Positions 6,938 through 16,590 of a DNA stretch of 41,265 nucleotides are shown one piece after another. A model generated the notes under the pieces. The model worked only from the letters and a program-made list of their open reading frames with translations, had not been told where the DNA came from and searched no databases. A program made the translations under genes and the position numbers. How positions within the stretch are numbered: position 1 is the first letter of the stretch; every line of letters begins with the position of its first letter. The DNA is from Phycisphaerales bacterium. GTDB lineage: Bacteria; Pseudomonadota; Gammaproteobacteria; Competibacterales; Competibacteraceae. The stretch is taken from contig JACSSB010000220.1 in assembly GCA_014879435.1 (NCBI GenBank), positions 1 through 41,265 on the forward strand, written 5' to 3'.

Positions 6938-8550
6938 AGCAGGGACTCCCGTTCGGCAATCACCAGGGTGCGATCATCAAATGATCCTCGAACCTGATAG
7001 GCATCCAACCAGGTGAGTAGGCGCTCGGCTGCATCATCACCAGGCAGTGAGTCCAGTCGGCAACCTCGTAGTAACAAAGCAGGGTCCGCAATCACCTGCT
7101 GGATCGGAACACCCAAATACTCGGCATAGCGTGCGACAGCATACAGCATCAACGGTTGTCGGCCCTCTGCCGTAAGCTGTTCGCCTGCAACGGCCAAGGC
7201 CTCAACGGGGAATGGGGTCGCATCAGCCGATGTGGTTTCTATCTCGAAACCAGTACCAGACGACAACGCAATCAAACCGTTTAGAGCCAGATCGCCGAAC
7301 AATCGCGCTAGGCCCGGATCATTGGGAAAATAGTCATCGGCTACACCATCACTCATCACTAGGAAGGCACGGCGCGGCCGACCGATAAACACACGGAGCC
7401 GACGATTCAACCGTACCGACTCCACTGCTCGTGCGCTGAGAAATTCCGTTTCGCCAGAAAACTGCCCGTGATCTGCCTCCATCATCAGACTCACTTTGCC
7501 GTCCCAAGACACCGCTCCGATCACTCCATCGCCAATAGCAATCGATAGAGCGAGATCGTAGGGGTTGCCGGTTTCATCCTGGACACTGGTTTGCACCATG
7601 AGCAGCAAGGTGGTCGCTAGGTCATTCACCTCAATGTCACGACCACCCAGCGCATATTGGTGACGTTCGCTCCCACGGCGCACGGCGGCGGCTTCCTGAA
7701 TTTTTTGAAAGGCAGTTTGCACCGCTTGCCGCATGGCATCCCCAACGAGATGCAGATCGGTTTGTACAAAGGCATCTTGCGCATCCCGTGCAAATACGGT
7801 GGTGGTATCGGTCCAGCGGCGTGGTGCCAGCCGCACCTCACCTAACGCGGTGCGAAGAGTGGCCACCGCTATTTCGCAGGCGGTCTTGGCACCAATGCGG
7901 GAGAACTGCTTTGAACCGGCACCGTCGGCAACGGCGATCAGATTCCACACTCCACAGGTGGCAATCTCGAACCAGTCATCGCAGTTCGTACCTCCATGCT
8001 TATGCTTCTTGCCCCGCATTCGTGCAGCGATCAAGCGTATGCCATGTTCTCCTGACAACAGGCGACAAGCGTACTCCGGGTACGGATCCGGTATTTTTTC
8101 TTCGGAAGGAACCGGGTGGTACTGCCAGAGTGCCGCTGCTGGCGCGACGGGAGGCAAGGTACTGGTTGCGGTTTCTGTGGGGGTAGCGTGCTCCTCAACA
8201 GGTGAGGCTGGTTGATTCTCGACTGATGTGAACTCATGCGGCGGACAGAGAGTTTCTGCGACTGGAGGTTGCGCGCTGCTTGCAGTGCTGCTGTCTATCT
8301 GTTGCGCCATAAGGTCGGACTGTGAATCGCAGTCCTCGCCCAAAGCGATGCTCACCGCCGTTGGGGCTTCCTCAATATTTTCCAAATTTTCCAAGGAAAT
8401 ACTGGGTATGGGGCATTCGGCGATGGCGATAGGAAGCAGCGCAGTAGCTTCCAGTTCTGCGGTTGAAAGCTGCACATCTGGAACCGTCACTTCAGGAACA
8501 GTGATAGTCGCAGTGAAATCCGCAGGTTGGGCCTGTTCTTCAACCGCCAT
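6934..8550 (-). CDS. PP2C-family protein phosphatase of the TerY-P triad
   Basis: The frame opens at a GTG at 8577, but ATGs at 8556 and 8550 fit better; I chose 8550 (MAVEEQ, 538 residues) because GAGA sits at a usable distance. Residues 1 to about 160 are acidic and rich in Pro, Ala, Ser and Thr, with no fold visible. The PP2C domain follows, with the metal-binding Asp in VADGAGSKQFSR (about 209), a second motif MSDGVADDYF, and the terminal DDRTLVIAE. It would remove phosphate from Ser/Thr with two metal ions and reverse the action of the kinase whose gene overlaps it by four bases. The long N-terminal extension could be a linker or a docking segment. It is about 100 bases downstream of terY. 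PP2C identity is firm; the exact start is not. Confidence 0.88.
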   Translation of the reverse strand: MAVEEQAQPADFTATITVPEVTVPDVQLSTAELEATALLPIAIAECPIPSISLENLENIEEAPTAVSIALGEDCDSQSDLMAQQIDSSTASSAQPPVAETLCPPHEFTSVENQPASPVEEHATPTETATSTLPPVAPAAALWQYHPVPSEEKIPDPYPEYACRLLSGEHGIRLIAARMRGKKHKHGGTNCDDWFEIATCGVWNLIAVADGAGSKQFSRIGAKTACEIAVATLRTALGEVRLAPRRWTDTTTVFARDAQDAFVQTDLHLVGDAMRQAVQTAFQKIQEAAAVRRGSERHQYALGGRDIEVNDLATTLLLMVQTSVQDETGNPYDLALSIAIGDGVIGAVSWDGKVSLMMEADHGQFSGETEFLSARAVESVRLNRRLRVFIGRPRRAFLVMSDGVADDYFPNDPGLARLFGDLALNGLIALSSGTGFEIETTSADATPFPVEALAVAGEQLTAEGRQPLMLYAVARYAEYLGVPIQQVIADPALLLRGCRLDSLPGDDAAERLLTWLDAYQVRGSFDDRTLVIAERESLL

Positions 8551-8651
8551 GATCATTCTCGTCTGGGCACGAAACACTCAAAAATAAGGAGCTTGGCTCC
8601 ACCCGATCAATACGTGCCACGGGGATATATCGTCGGTTACCGAGGTGCGTA

Positions 8652-9296
8652 CTACGGTACGATCTGAATCTGTGGCGGTGGCGGTGGTAGGTTGATCGGT
8701 GTGTCTGCCGCAACCTGGGCTATGCTTTGCGAGGTTACCTTGATGGAATCGGACACCCATCTGAAAAAGGCTTTCAAGCTATCCGGTTGCAAGGTATCCA
8801 GCCGTATCACGATTTCGGTGATCCGCTTGAGCGGCTTTTCGTCAGCACCTGGCCCAGCGGCACAGGCGATCAGGTTGCCAGGTTTCTTATTTTTGAGCGT
8901 GTCAGCGGCACTTTCCCAACTATCGGTCGGCATCCCGTCAGTCATCAAAAAGATGAGGGGTTTCCAGTCACCTTTTTGGGTGGAGCTATTCTTTCGAACC
9001 TCACGGTTGATCGCCTCATCCAGCAGCTTCAGTGCCCCACCTAAGGCAGTAGCCCCCGACGCACGCAACATAGGTTCCTGAAAAGCCATCAATTCGGTCA
9101 ATGGCATGATCTGCCGTGCCACGCTATCGAAGGTAATCACAGAGAGATAAGCGGTTTCGATGGCCTGTGGATCACTTCGCAGATCTGCAAGTAGCGCTTT
9201 AACGCCTTGTCGGACAGCTTCAATCGGCTCGCCGCTCATCGAACCGGAGGTGTCAAGCAACAGATAAACTGGTAAACGGCGAGTAGTTTCAGACAT
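8652..9296 (-). CDS. terY: TerY-type small VWA protein
   Basis: A 214-residue protein made of one VWA domain. The MIDAS is intact: LLLDTSGSM gives D15, S17 and S19; Thr is in SGATALGGAL; and the later Asp is in FLMTDGMPTDSW. The C-terminus ends in a run of prolines followed by QIQIVP, as in other TerY proteins I recall. An AGGA lies about 11 bases before the ATG. TerY belongs to the triad with a PP2C phosphatase and a kinase, found next to tellurium-resistance genes and on its own. No terB, terC, terD or terZ is present in the window, so tellurite resistance should not be assumed. As first gene of the operon it lies directly behind the predicted promoter. Confidence 0.88.
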   Translation of the reverse strand: MSETTRRLPVYLLLDTSGSMSGEPIEAVRQGVKALLADLRSDPQAIETAYLSVITFDSVARQIMPLTELMAFQEPMLRASGATALGGALKLLDEAINREVRKNSSTQKGDWKPLIFLMTDGMPTDSWESAADTLKNKKPGNLIACAAGPGADEKPLKRITEIVIRLDTLQPDSLKAFFRWVSDSIKVTSQSIAQVAADTPINLPPPPPQIQIVP

Positions 9297-9357
9297 AACC
9301 TAGCTTCCTCATTTAAGGTATTTATTTTAATATTTGTTTCATTTAGATTACGTAATA

Positions 9358-9386
9358 ATATTAAACCAAGTGAACTTATTTGTGAA
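9358..9386 (-). promoter_or_regulatory. Predicted sigma70-type promoter for the terY operon
   Basis: Read on the minus strand, TTCACA (9386-9381) is followed after exactly 17 bases by TAATAT (9363-9358), in AT-rich sequence. The -35 matches five of six consensus bases and the -10 four of six. Transcription would begin near 9350, giving an untranslated leader of about 55 bases. Confidence 0.4.
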
Positions 9387-9757
9387 ATATTTCCATAAAC
9401 TTTTTACTGCCATGACTTTTTGATGGGAGTGTATATTCGAAGTGATTACCGAGTTTCCTTCGAAATTTCATCCATCAAGGAAGAGGTAGAATTGAGTCAG
9501 TTTTGGGAGGTAAGAAATGAAGGGACTAGGAGTCGCCCTCATGCGATTGAAGGCTTGTTCTGTGAAGATTGGGTAACACCGAAGATGCTACGAAAGTGTT
9601 GTCAACGACCCACACATTCGGCAGCAACTCTGAACTCGATCAGTCCATTCCACAACAGCTTGCAGCGTGCTGATGCTTCACCAGCGATTACGCGGTGACT
9701 AGGAATTTCTCCTCGAATTCTTGATCGGGATGGACTGCCCTTCGTATGAAGAAACCA

Positions 9758-9790
9758 CCCCGTCAACGATGTACTGAATCGTTGACGGGG
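9758..9790 (-). terminator. Terminator-like hairpin downstream of fructokinase
   Basis: CCCCGTCAACGAT (9758-9770) and ATCGTTGACGGGG (9778-9790) are perfect complements over 13 bases with a 7-base loop. The hairpin lies 30 bases past the fructokinase stop. On the minus strand it is followed by TGGTTTCTTC, a weak T-rich tail. Confidence 0.7.
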
Positions 9791-9819
9791 CGATTACTTA
9801 ATTTACCGATCAAGCCCAG

Positions 9820-10776
9820 TTACTGGCCGCGCAGGAATTCCAGCACGCGCGCACGATCTGGCAGTGCTGGAATCGCACCGCGCTGGGTCGTGGCCAATGC
9901 GCCAACTGCATTGGCGAAGCGGCATAGCTCGCGCAAGCGGGCTTCGTCCTGAATCACTGCCGGGTCACTAAGTACCCCTTGCAGCAAACCAGCTACAAAG
10001 CCATCCCCTGCTCCAGTAGCATCGACCGCATCGACTGTAAAGCTAGACACTTCACCGGAAAAATCTGGAGTGATGTAGACACAACCTCCACGCCCCCGCG
10101 TCACCACCATTAATTTCAAATCATCGTGCCAAAGCGCCTTACAAGCAGCACGCACATCGCTTAATCCAGTCAAAAACACGCTTTCGTCATCGCTGAGTTT
10201 GACCAGATGCGCCTTCTTCATCCCCAGCAGCATCCCTTCTCGTGCAGCGCCTGCATCCGACCACAACGGTAATCGCAGATTGGGATCGTAGGACACCAGA
10301 CAACCGGCGGTACGAGCCGCTTCAACCGCGTGCAAAGTGGCACTGCGCGATGGCTCGCTGATCAGGCTGATCGAGCCGAAATGCAGAAGCTTGGCACGCT
10401 GGATCGCTTGCACATCCACATCATGTGGTGTGAACAGCATATCGGCGCTGGGATGGCGGTAGAACATGAATTCACGTTCCCCATCCGCTCGCAGCGAGAC
10501 AAAGGCTAGCGCGGTGCGTGCCTCGGAGGAAAAACACAGGGGGCCGACATCGACTCCAGTCTGGGTCAGCGTATCGGCCAGAAAGTGTCCGAAGGCGTCA
10601 TCGCCGACCTTGCCCATAAACGCGCTCTCGATCCCAAGTCGGGCCAGTCCGACCGCAACATTGCCCGGTGCTCCACCCGGCGCCTTGATAAATGCAGGAG
10701 CATCGACCAGGCCGGTACCCGTCACCGTGGGAACGAAATCGATGAGTAACTCACCCAGACAGATTGCTTGCGCCAT
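9820..10776 (-). CDS. Fructokinase, PfkB/ribokinase family
   Basis: A 318-residue sugar kinase. The ATG at 10776 (MAQAICLGELLIDFVP) is chosen over the longer frame because GGAGGAGGA precedes it. PfkB features are clear: the substrate-binding GGAPGNVAVGLARLG near residue 37, and the signature VDATGAGDGFVAG with its catalytic Asp. The length is normal for the family. The expected reaction is fructose plus ATP to fructose-6-phosphate in the cytoplasm. The gene is divergent from amylosucrase, which releases fructose from sucrose, and this pairing is known in sucrose-metabolising bacteria. It could also take fructose made by the mannitol-type dehydrogenase at 22769. Other PfkB sugars cannot be excluded from sequence alone, but the neighbourhood favours fructose. 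Confidence 0.88.
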   Translation of the reverse strand: MAQAICLGELLIDFVPTVTGTGLVDAPAFIKAPGGAPGNVAVGLARLGIESAFMGKVGDDAFGHFLADTLTQTGVDVGPLCFSSEARTALAFVSLRADGEREFMFYRHPSADMLFTPHDVDVQAIQRAKLLHFGSISLISEPSRSATLHAVEAARTAGCLVSYDPNLRLPLWSDAGAAREGMLLGMKKAHLVKLSDDESVFLTGLSDVRAACKALWHDDLKLMVVTRGRGGCVYITPDFSGEVSSFTVDAVDATGAGDGFVAGLLQGVLSDPAVIQDEARLRELCRFANAVGALATTQRGAIPALPDRARVLEFLRGQ

Positions 10777-10822
10777 ATTCGCGATTCCTCCTCCCAAAAA
10801 ATATTTAATTGACCCAAAATTG

Positions 10823-10844
10823 CCTTTACTACGCATGGTAAAGG
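10823..10844. promoter_or_regulatory. Candidate operator between fructokinase and amylosucrase
   Basis: The arms CCTTTAC (10823-10829) and GTAAAGG (10838-10844) form an inverted repeat with an 8-base spacer, near the middle of the 129-base divergent gap. It could bind a dimeric regulator controlling both genes; no regulator is encoded nearby. Confidence 0.4.
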
Positions 10845-10905
10845 GCGTTTAGTCTCAATAGCCGATATCCTCACAATCATGGATGTAATCTCACCTGAAG
10901 GCAAC

Positions 10906-12873
10906 ATGATGAACAATCGATCTCCTGTCGATGCAATCGACCTGAATAGCCTGTTCGAGCACCTGCTCTCCGGTCCCCTGGGTCAAATGAATGCCATGGA
11001 ACAGAATCTCTTTCGGATTCAGTTCGATTTGCATATGCCAGATGTGCTAAGGCCACTGGCAACGCTCTACGGCAAACGCCCGGATTTTGCCGCACACTTG
11101 GAAAATATGCTTGAGATCGTGGCGCGGGCCTATGCCAGTCGATCCGAAGAATTACGTCTGCTCGATCTGCGGCGGATCAGCGAACCGGATTGGTTCCAAA
11201 AACCGAGCATGATCGGTTATGTCGGCTACGTGGACCGTTTTGCTGGTGATCTGGCCGGTGTCAAAGAGCGGATTCCGTATCTGAAGGAGCTTGGCGTCAC
11301 TTACCTGCACCTGATGCCGCTACTCAAACCGCGCCCTGGCGCCAATGATGGCGGTTATGCGGTGATGGACTACCGCCAAGTCAATTCCGCTTATGGCACT
11401 TTGGAAAATTTGCGTGAACTGACAGCAGCACTTCGCCAGGAAGGCATCAGTTTGTGTATCGATCTGGTGTGTAATCACACCGCGAAAGAGCACGAGTGGG
11501 CACGCAAGGCTGTAGCCGGTGATCCGACTTATCAAGATTACTACTACATGTTTCCTAACCGGGTGATGCCCGATCAATACGAAATGACCCTACCCGAGGT
11601 CTTTCCAGATTTTGCACCGGGTAATTTCACCTTTTACGACAGTTGTCAGCGTTGGGTGTGGACCACATTCAATGAGTATCAGTGGGATCTGAACTACGGC
11701 AATCCGGCGGTTTTGGCCGAGATGCTGGATATCATGCTGTTCCTGGCCAACCAAGGGGTGGAAATCCTCCGTCTGGATGCCGTCGCCTTCTTATGGAAAC
11801 GTTTAGGAACCGATTGCCAGAATCAGCCGGAGGCGCATGCGATTTTGCAAGCATTCCGAGCATTGACCCGGATCGCCGCCCCAGGACTGCTGTTTAAGGC
11901 AGAAGCTATCGTCTCGCCTGACCAACTACTTCCTTACCTGGGCTTGGGCGCGGCCACGCATAAGGAATGCGAGATCGCCTATCACAATTCACTCATGGTA
12001 CTACTGTGGAGCAGCTTGGCCGAGCGCCGAGTGGTATTAATGACACACGCTTTGCAGAACATGCCGGATACGCCAGTCGGCTGCGCTTGGCTTGCCTATA
12101 TCCGTTGCCATGACGATATCGGCTGGGCGATACGCGATGAGGATGCTGCAGCCATTGGGCTCTCTGGTTTCTTACACCGTGCCTTTCTCAGCGATTTTTA
12201 TAGCAGCCGTTTTCCCGAAACCTTCGCTCGAGGTATGACCTTTCAATACAACCCCAAGAATGGCGACCGCAGGATCAGCGGCACCCTGGCATCTCTGGCT
12301 GGATTGGAAGCGGCGACCGAGCAACGAAATTGGCAAGAAACCGATCTGGCTGTGCGCCGCATCCTGTTGCTGCACGCCATGATTCTGGCCTTCAATGGTA
12401 TCCCCATGATCTACATGGGTGATGAGCTGGGTTTGCTAAACGACCCTAGCTATCTGGATGACCCAAATCTTGCGGACGATAATCGATGGGCGCATCGTCC
12501 CTTTATGGATTGGCATCAGGCTGAGCAACGGCACGATTGGCAGACCCTTACCGCTCGGATCTTCCAGGCCATCCGCAGCATGATTCAAACCGCTAAGCAC
12601 ACCCTAAATCTGCATGCTCAGGCCCGCTGTTACGCGGTCTGGACATACAACGAGCAGGTTTTCGGATTGATTCGCGCCAGCGCACGGGGGAAATTATTGG
12701 TGCTGGCCAATTTTAGCGAGCACGATCAGATAGTTCCTCGTCACCGGATCCACGACATGGGTTTTAAGGGAGTGCTTGTCAACCGCCTGGGAGAACAACC
12801 ACTAGACAGTTGGTCCGACTTGAAGCTTGAACCCTATCAAGTACTGTGGCTGGAACAAGTTTCAGAGGACTGA
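10906..12873 (+). CDS. ams: Amylosucrase (GH13 family)
   Basis: A 655-residue protein that aligns along its whole length with the amylosucrase of Neisseria polysaccharea as I remember it. The catalytic nucleophile Asp is in EILRLDAVAFLWK, the acid/base Glu in LLFKAEAIVSP, and the transition-state Asp in IRCHDDIGWA. YLHLMPLLKPRPGANDGGYA and NRWAHRP are also conserved. The enzyme moves glucose from sucrose onto an alpha-1,4-glucan and releases fructose; some relatives mainly hydrolyse sucrose. The frame opens at 10879, but the ATG pair at 10906/10909 has AAGG just upstream and is preferred. It is divergent from fructokinase. There is no export signal, so it is probably cytoplasmic and may feed glycogen synthesis from imported sucrose. 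Confidence 0.93.
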   Translation: MMNNRSPVDAIDLNSLFEHLLSGPLGQMNAMEQNLFRIQFDLHMPDVLRPLATLYGKRPDFAAHLENMLEIVARAYASRSEELRLLDLRRISEPDWFQKPSMIGYVGYVDRFAGDLAGVKERIPYLKELGVTYLHLMPLLKPRPGANDGGYAVMDYRQVNSAYGTLENLRELTAALRQEGISLCIDLVCNHTAKEHEWARKAVAGDPTYQDYYYMFPNRVMPDQYEMTLPEVFPDFAPGNFTFYDSCQRWVWTTFNEYQWDLNYGNPAVLAEMLDIMLFLANQGVEILRLDAVAFLWKRLGTDCQNQPEAHAILQAFRALTRIAAPGLLFKAEAIVSPDQLLPYLGLGAATHKECEIAYHNSLMVLLWSSLAERRVVLMTHALQNMPDTPVGCAWLAYIRCHDDIGWAIRDEDAAAIGLSGFLHRAFLSDFYSSRFPETFARGMTFQYNPKNGDRRISGTLASLAGLEAATEQRNWQETDLAVRRILLLHAMILAFNGIPMIYMGDELGLLNDPSYLDDPNLADDNRWAHRPFMDWHQAEQRHDWQTLTARIFQAIRSMIQTAKHTLNLHAQARCYAVWTYNEQVFGLIRASARGKLLVLANFSEHDQIVPRHRIHDMGFKGVLVNRLGEQPLDSWSDLKLEPYQVLWLEQVSED

Positions 12874-12986
12874 ATTTGTAGCAACAAATGTCCAAAACGG
12901 TGTTTTCCATTGTGTGCTGTTAGATTATTCTATTTACTACCATGTTTGTTGTTTAATTACAACGCAATGGCTCATCTCCACAATGA

Positions 12987-14654
<1,668 letters not shown>

Positions 14655-14676
14655 GCCGAGCAACGAGGATAAGACG

Positions 14677-15063
14677 ATGAAACGATTGATCACTCTAGTG
14701 ATAGCAGCCACTTTGGGCGTGGCCTTGGGCGGTTGCATGGCCGCTATGCAGCAGAATGCTCAGCAACAAGAAGAGCTATTGACTACGGCTGGTTTTAGCG
14801 TGTTACATGCCGATACTCCTGAAAAAATGTCGCGCTTGAAAAGGTTACCGTTTTATGAAGTAGGGAAGCGGGAAAAAGACGGGAAACTTGTTTATTATTA
14901 TGCTGACCCTCATTTTTGTCAGTGTGTTTATATCGGCGACGAGTCTAATTATCAGGCATACCATAAACTCCTAGTCGATAATAAATTACATGCGGGGCCG
15001 GTTGCAGTAACGCCGGCAGACATGAAGTCCGAAGAGGAATGGCGTGTGCTGGGCTCGCAATAA
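14677..15063 (+). CDS. Small lipoprotein of unknown function
   Basis: A 128-residue protein starting MKRLITLVIAATLGVALGGC, which is a clear lipoprotein signal with the modified cysteine at residue 20. The frame is open further upstream inside the porin gene, but the ATG at 14677 has GAGGAT 8 bases before it. The mature part has a Gln-rich start and the segment ADPHFCQCVYIGDE with two close cysteines; I do not recognise a named domain. It follows the porin stop by 22 bases, so the two are probably co-transcribed. It may help porin assembly or be an envelope accessory, but nothing in the sequence shows the role. Confidence 0.75.
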   Translation: MKRLITLVIAATLGVALGGCMAAMQQNAQQQEELLTTAGFSVLHADTPEKMSRLKRLPFYEVGKREKDGKLVYYYADPHFCQCVYIGDESNYQAYHKLLVDNKLHAGPVAVTPADMKSEEEWRVLGSQ

Positions 15064-15102
15064 GCGACAAATCTAAACTACGCACCCAATACTACCATTG
15101 AT

Positions 15103-15140
15103 ATAACGGCCTTTCTCCCTGTATGGAGAAGGGCCGTTAT
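15103..15140 (+). terminator. Hairpin between lipoprotein and convergent GNAT gene
   Basis: ATAACGGCCTTTCTCC (15103-15118) pairs with GGAGAAGGGCCGTTAT (15125-15140) over 16 positions with one G.U pair and a 6-base loop. It lies between converging genes and may stop transcription from both sides, although there is no strong T-run. Confidence 0.65.
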
Positions 15141-15234
15141 GCGTAAAGAGTTAAGAAAAATCAGTGGCACTTCAGATATCGATAAAGCTCATCAACTGCT
15201 TTTAAAAACCCAATACCCGCAACGAAAAATTTGA

Positions 15235-15807
15235 TTAAAGCCTAATTTCGGCAACAGCAACACCCGCGTCGATTCGCGGTGGCCCAAATCCAACCTTAGT
15301 CAGTAACGGGACCATAGCTGTGTTGTTTAGGAGAAATAACGCGACTAAGTGCGAGATTCCTCGTACACGTGCCGCTTCGATTAATAAATGCAACAATAAG
15401 CTTGCCAATCCGACACGGCGCCACTCCGGTTTCACTACGAAAGCGATTTCCGCCGATTCCCGATCCGGCGCACCTTCATAACGAGTAACACCGATTGCTC
15501 GGCCATCTTCGGCAAAGGCCAGTAGCGCTAGCCGCCAGCGATAATCGACATGCGTGAGTGAATGCAGGCGCTGGGCATCCAGTTTAGGACGCGGCGTAAA
15601 AAAGCGTTGATAAAGCGTTTCGGGGTCGGCCTCGCGCCACTCACGCTCAAAAGCCAGCTCATCGGCAGGGATCACCGGTCGAACGAACACCGAACGGCCA
15701 TCTCGCAAGCTCAAAATCTGCTCAAGTTCGGCTGGATATCCTGGAGGGCGGGCAGCGGCAACGGGCGACTGCGCGAATGGGGATGAGATTTCGCGTTGTG
15801 CACTCAT
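15235..15807 (-). CDS. GNAT-family N-acetyltransferase
   Basis: A 190-residue protein. The GNAT fold is seen from about residue 35 on: the start strand GRSVFVRPVIPADE, then ESAEIAFVVKPEWRRVGLASLLL, whose RRVGLA is the acetyl-CoA binding motif, and the ending NTAMVPLLTKVGF. The sequence resembles the C-terminal acetyltransferase domain of Pat/PatZ proteins that acetylate lysines (for example on acetyl-CoA synthetase), here as a free-standing domain. The first 30 residues are Pro/Ala-rich. The ATG at 15807 has AGGAG about 10 bases before it. The gene stands alone between two plus-strand operons. The substrate is unknown; a protein lysine is a guess. Confidence 0.82.
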   Translation of the reverse strand: MSAQREISSPFAQSPVAAARPPGYPAELEQILSLRDGRSVFVRPVIPADELAFEREWREADPETLYQRFFTPRPKLDAQRLHSLTHVDYRWRLALLAFAEDGRAIGVTRYEGAPDRESAEIAFVVKPEWRRVGLASLLLHLLIEAARVRGISHLVALFLLNNTAMVPLLTKVGFGPPRIDAGVAVAEIRL

Positions 15808-16590
15808 ACGGACTAGCTCCTGACCAGACGATTACTCGCGGCATGTGCATCATTCTGCTGGTTCGCCATCAGCTGATCCTGAAAAATCATTTTCGTTCCG
15901 ATACTGCGACTTAAAACAAACCAGTCCCAAAAATAAGTCGCAGCACTGGCTTAAAAACTATCTGGGAATCAATACTGAACGGTTTGGGATACTTATGCAA
16001 TAGCTTTCACCACCGGACGCTACTGATAATCTTGAACAACACAGAATTGCTCATCTTTCGCTTCTTCAATAGATATGGATATTCACTCAGGTTTTTTGGA
16101 ATTAGATGATGGATTATTGTCTAACCTGCATCGCTCAGATTCAATGGCCCGGTCAGTAAGGCCCAGATTGAAGGAATATCGGAGCATATTCCAGAATATT
16201 TGTGGTAGTATTAGTTCGAATCAATCATGTGCGATCCTTAGATAAAGGGCAGGTGGAACAGGCCGTTGCACTCATGAAAAATAGACCATGGCCATCTCCT
16301 ACCGCAACTGATTGCCACACCATCATTATTGGGATTCCCCAGAATACTGAATTAGGTGATTTTTCAAAAAATTTTTATTAGGATTAGCTGAGTTTTTCCG
16401 ATTTCACTTACCCCCGCTAGCGTCGTGACCACGAATGGGTTGGGATAGTGAGCGGATGTCTGGCCAGACAGCGCGACTAACCCTTGGCCTGGGTAATGGA
16501 TGATGCTACCAAGGTGTCGGTATTGGTCAGTTCTGACTGTAACAGCGCTTGAAAATAGCTTAATTATTAAAACCACTGGAGAGCAACGCT
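15808..16590. other. Long intergenic region before the polyol operon
   Basis: No convincing gene is present in 783 bases. It holds an inverted repeat with 10-base arms, CTGCGACTTA (15904-15913) and TAAGTCGCAG (15934-15943), just upstream of the GNAT gene, and a perfect palindrome at 16457-16470 before the polyol operon. The leader and promoter of the operon must lie here, but I cannot place them with confidence. Confidence 0.5.
16457..16470. promoter_or_regulatory. Perfect 14-base palindrome, candidate operator of polyol operon
   Basis: TGTCTGGCCAGACA is fully self-complementary and lies 120 bases before the first gene of the operon. The length and symmetry fit a site for a LacI- or DeoR-type dimer, but the regulator is not in the window. 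Confidence 0.4.

Larger units (their letters stand above)
9297..9819. other. Intergenic region upstream of terY, no gene supported
   Basis: Bases 9300-9415 are very AT-rich and carry the predicted terY promoter. Bases 9420-9700 contain a 92-codon open frame on the plus strand, but its product has no recognisable pattern and the start has no convincing ribosome site. Bases 9758-9790 form the fructokinase terminator. I see nothing else. Confidence 0.5.

Noticed and set aside
7733..8215. Plus-strand open frame of 160 codons
   Set aside because: Lies inside the phosphatase gene on the other strand and is rich in unlikely codons.
1001..9296. Assignment of the operon as a tellurite-resistance cluster
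   Set aside because: Only the TerY-P triad is present; no terA, terB, terC, terD, terE or terZ homologue is seen, so that function is not supported.
9420..9698. Plus-strand open frame of 92 codons upstream of terY
   Set aside because: The product looks random, there is no good ribosome site, and no related gene is nearby.
16214..16222. tRNA-like T-loop sequence GTTCGAATC
   Set aside because: The flanking bases do not form a T-stem and no cloverleaf can be drawn; the same is true for the similar site at 32282-32290.
16428..16441. 14-base match ACCACGAATGGGTT shared with 36297-36310
   Set aside because: Matches of this length are expected a few times by chance in 41 kb, and the flanks do not extend it.
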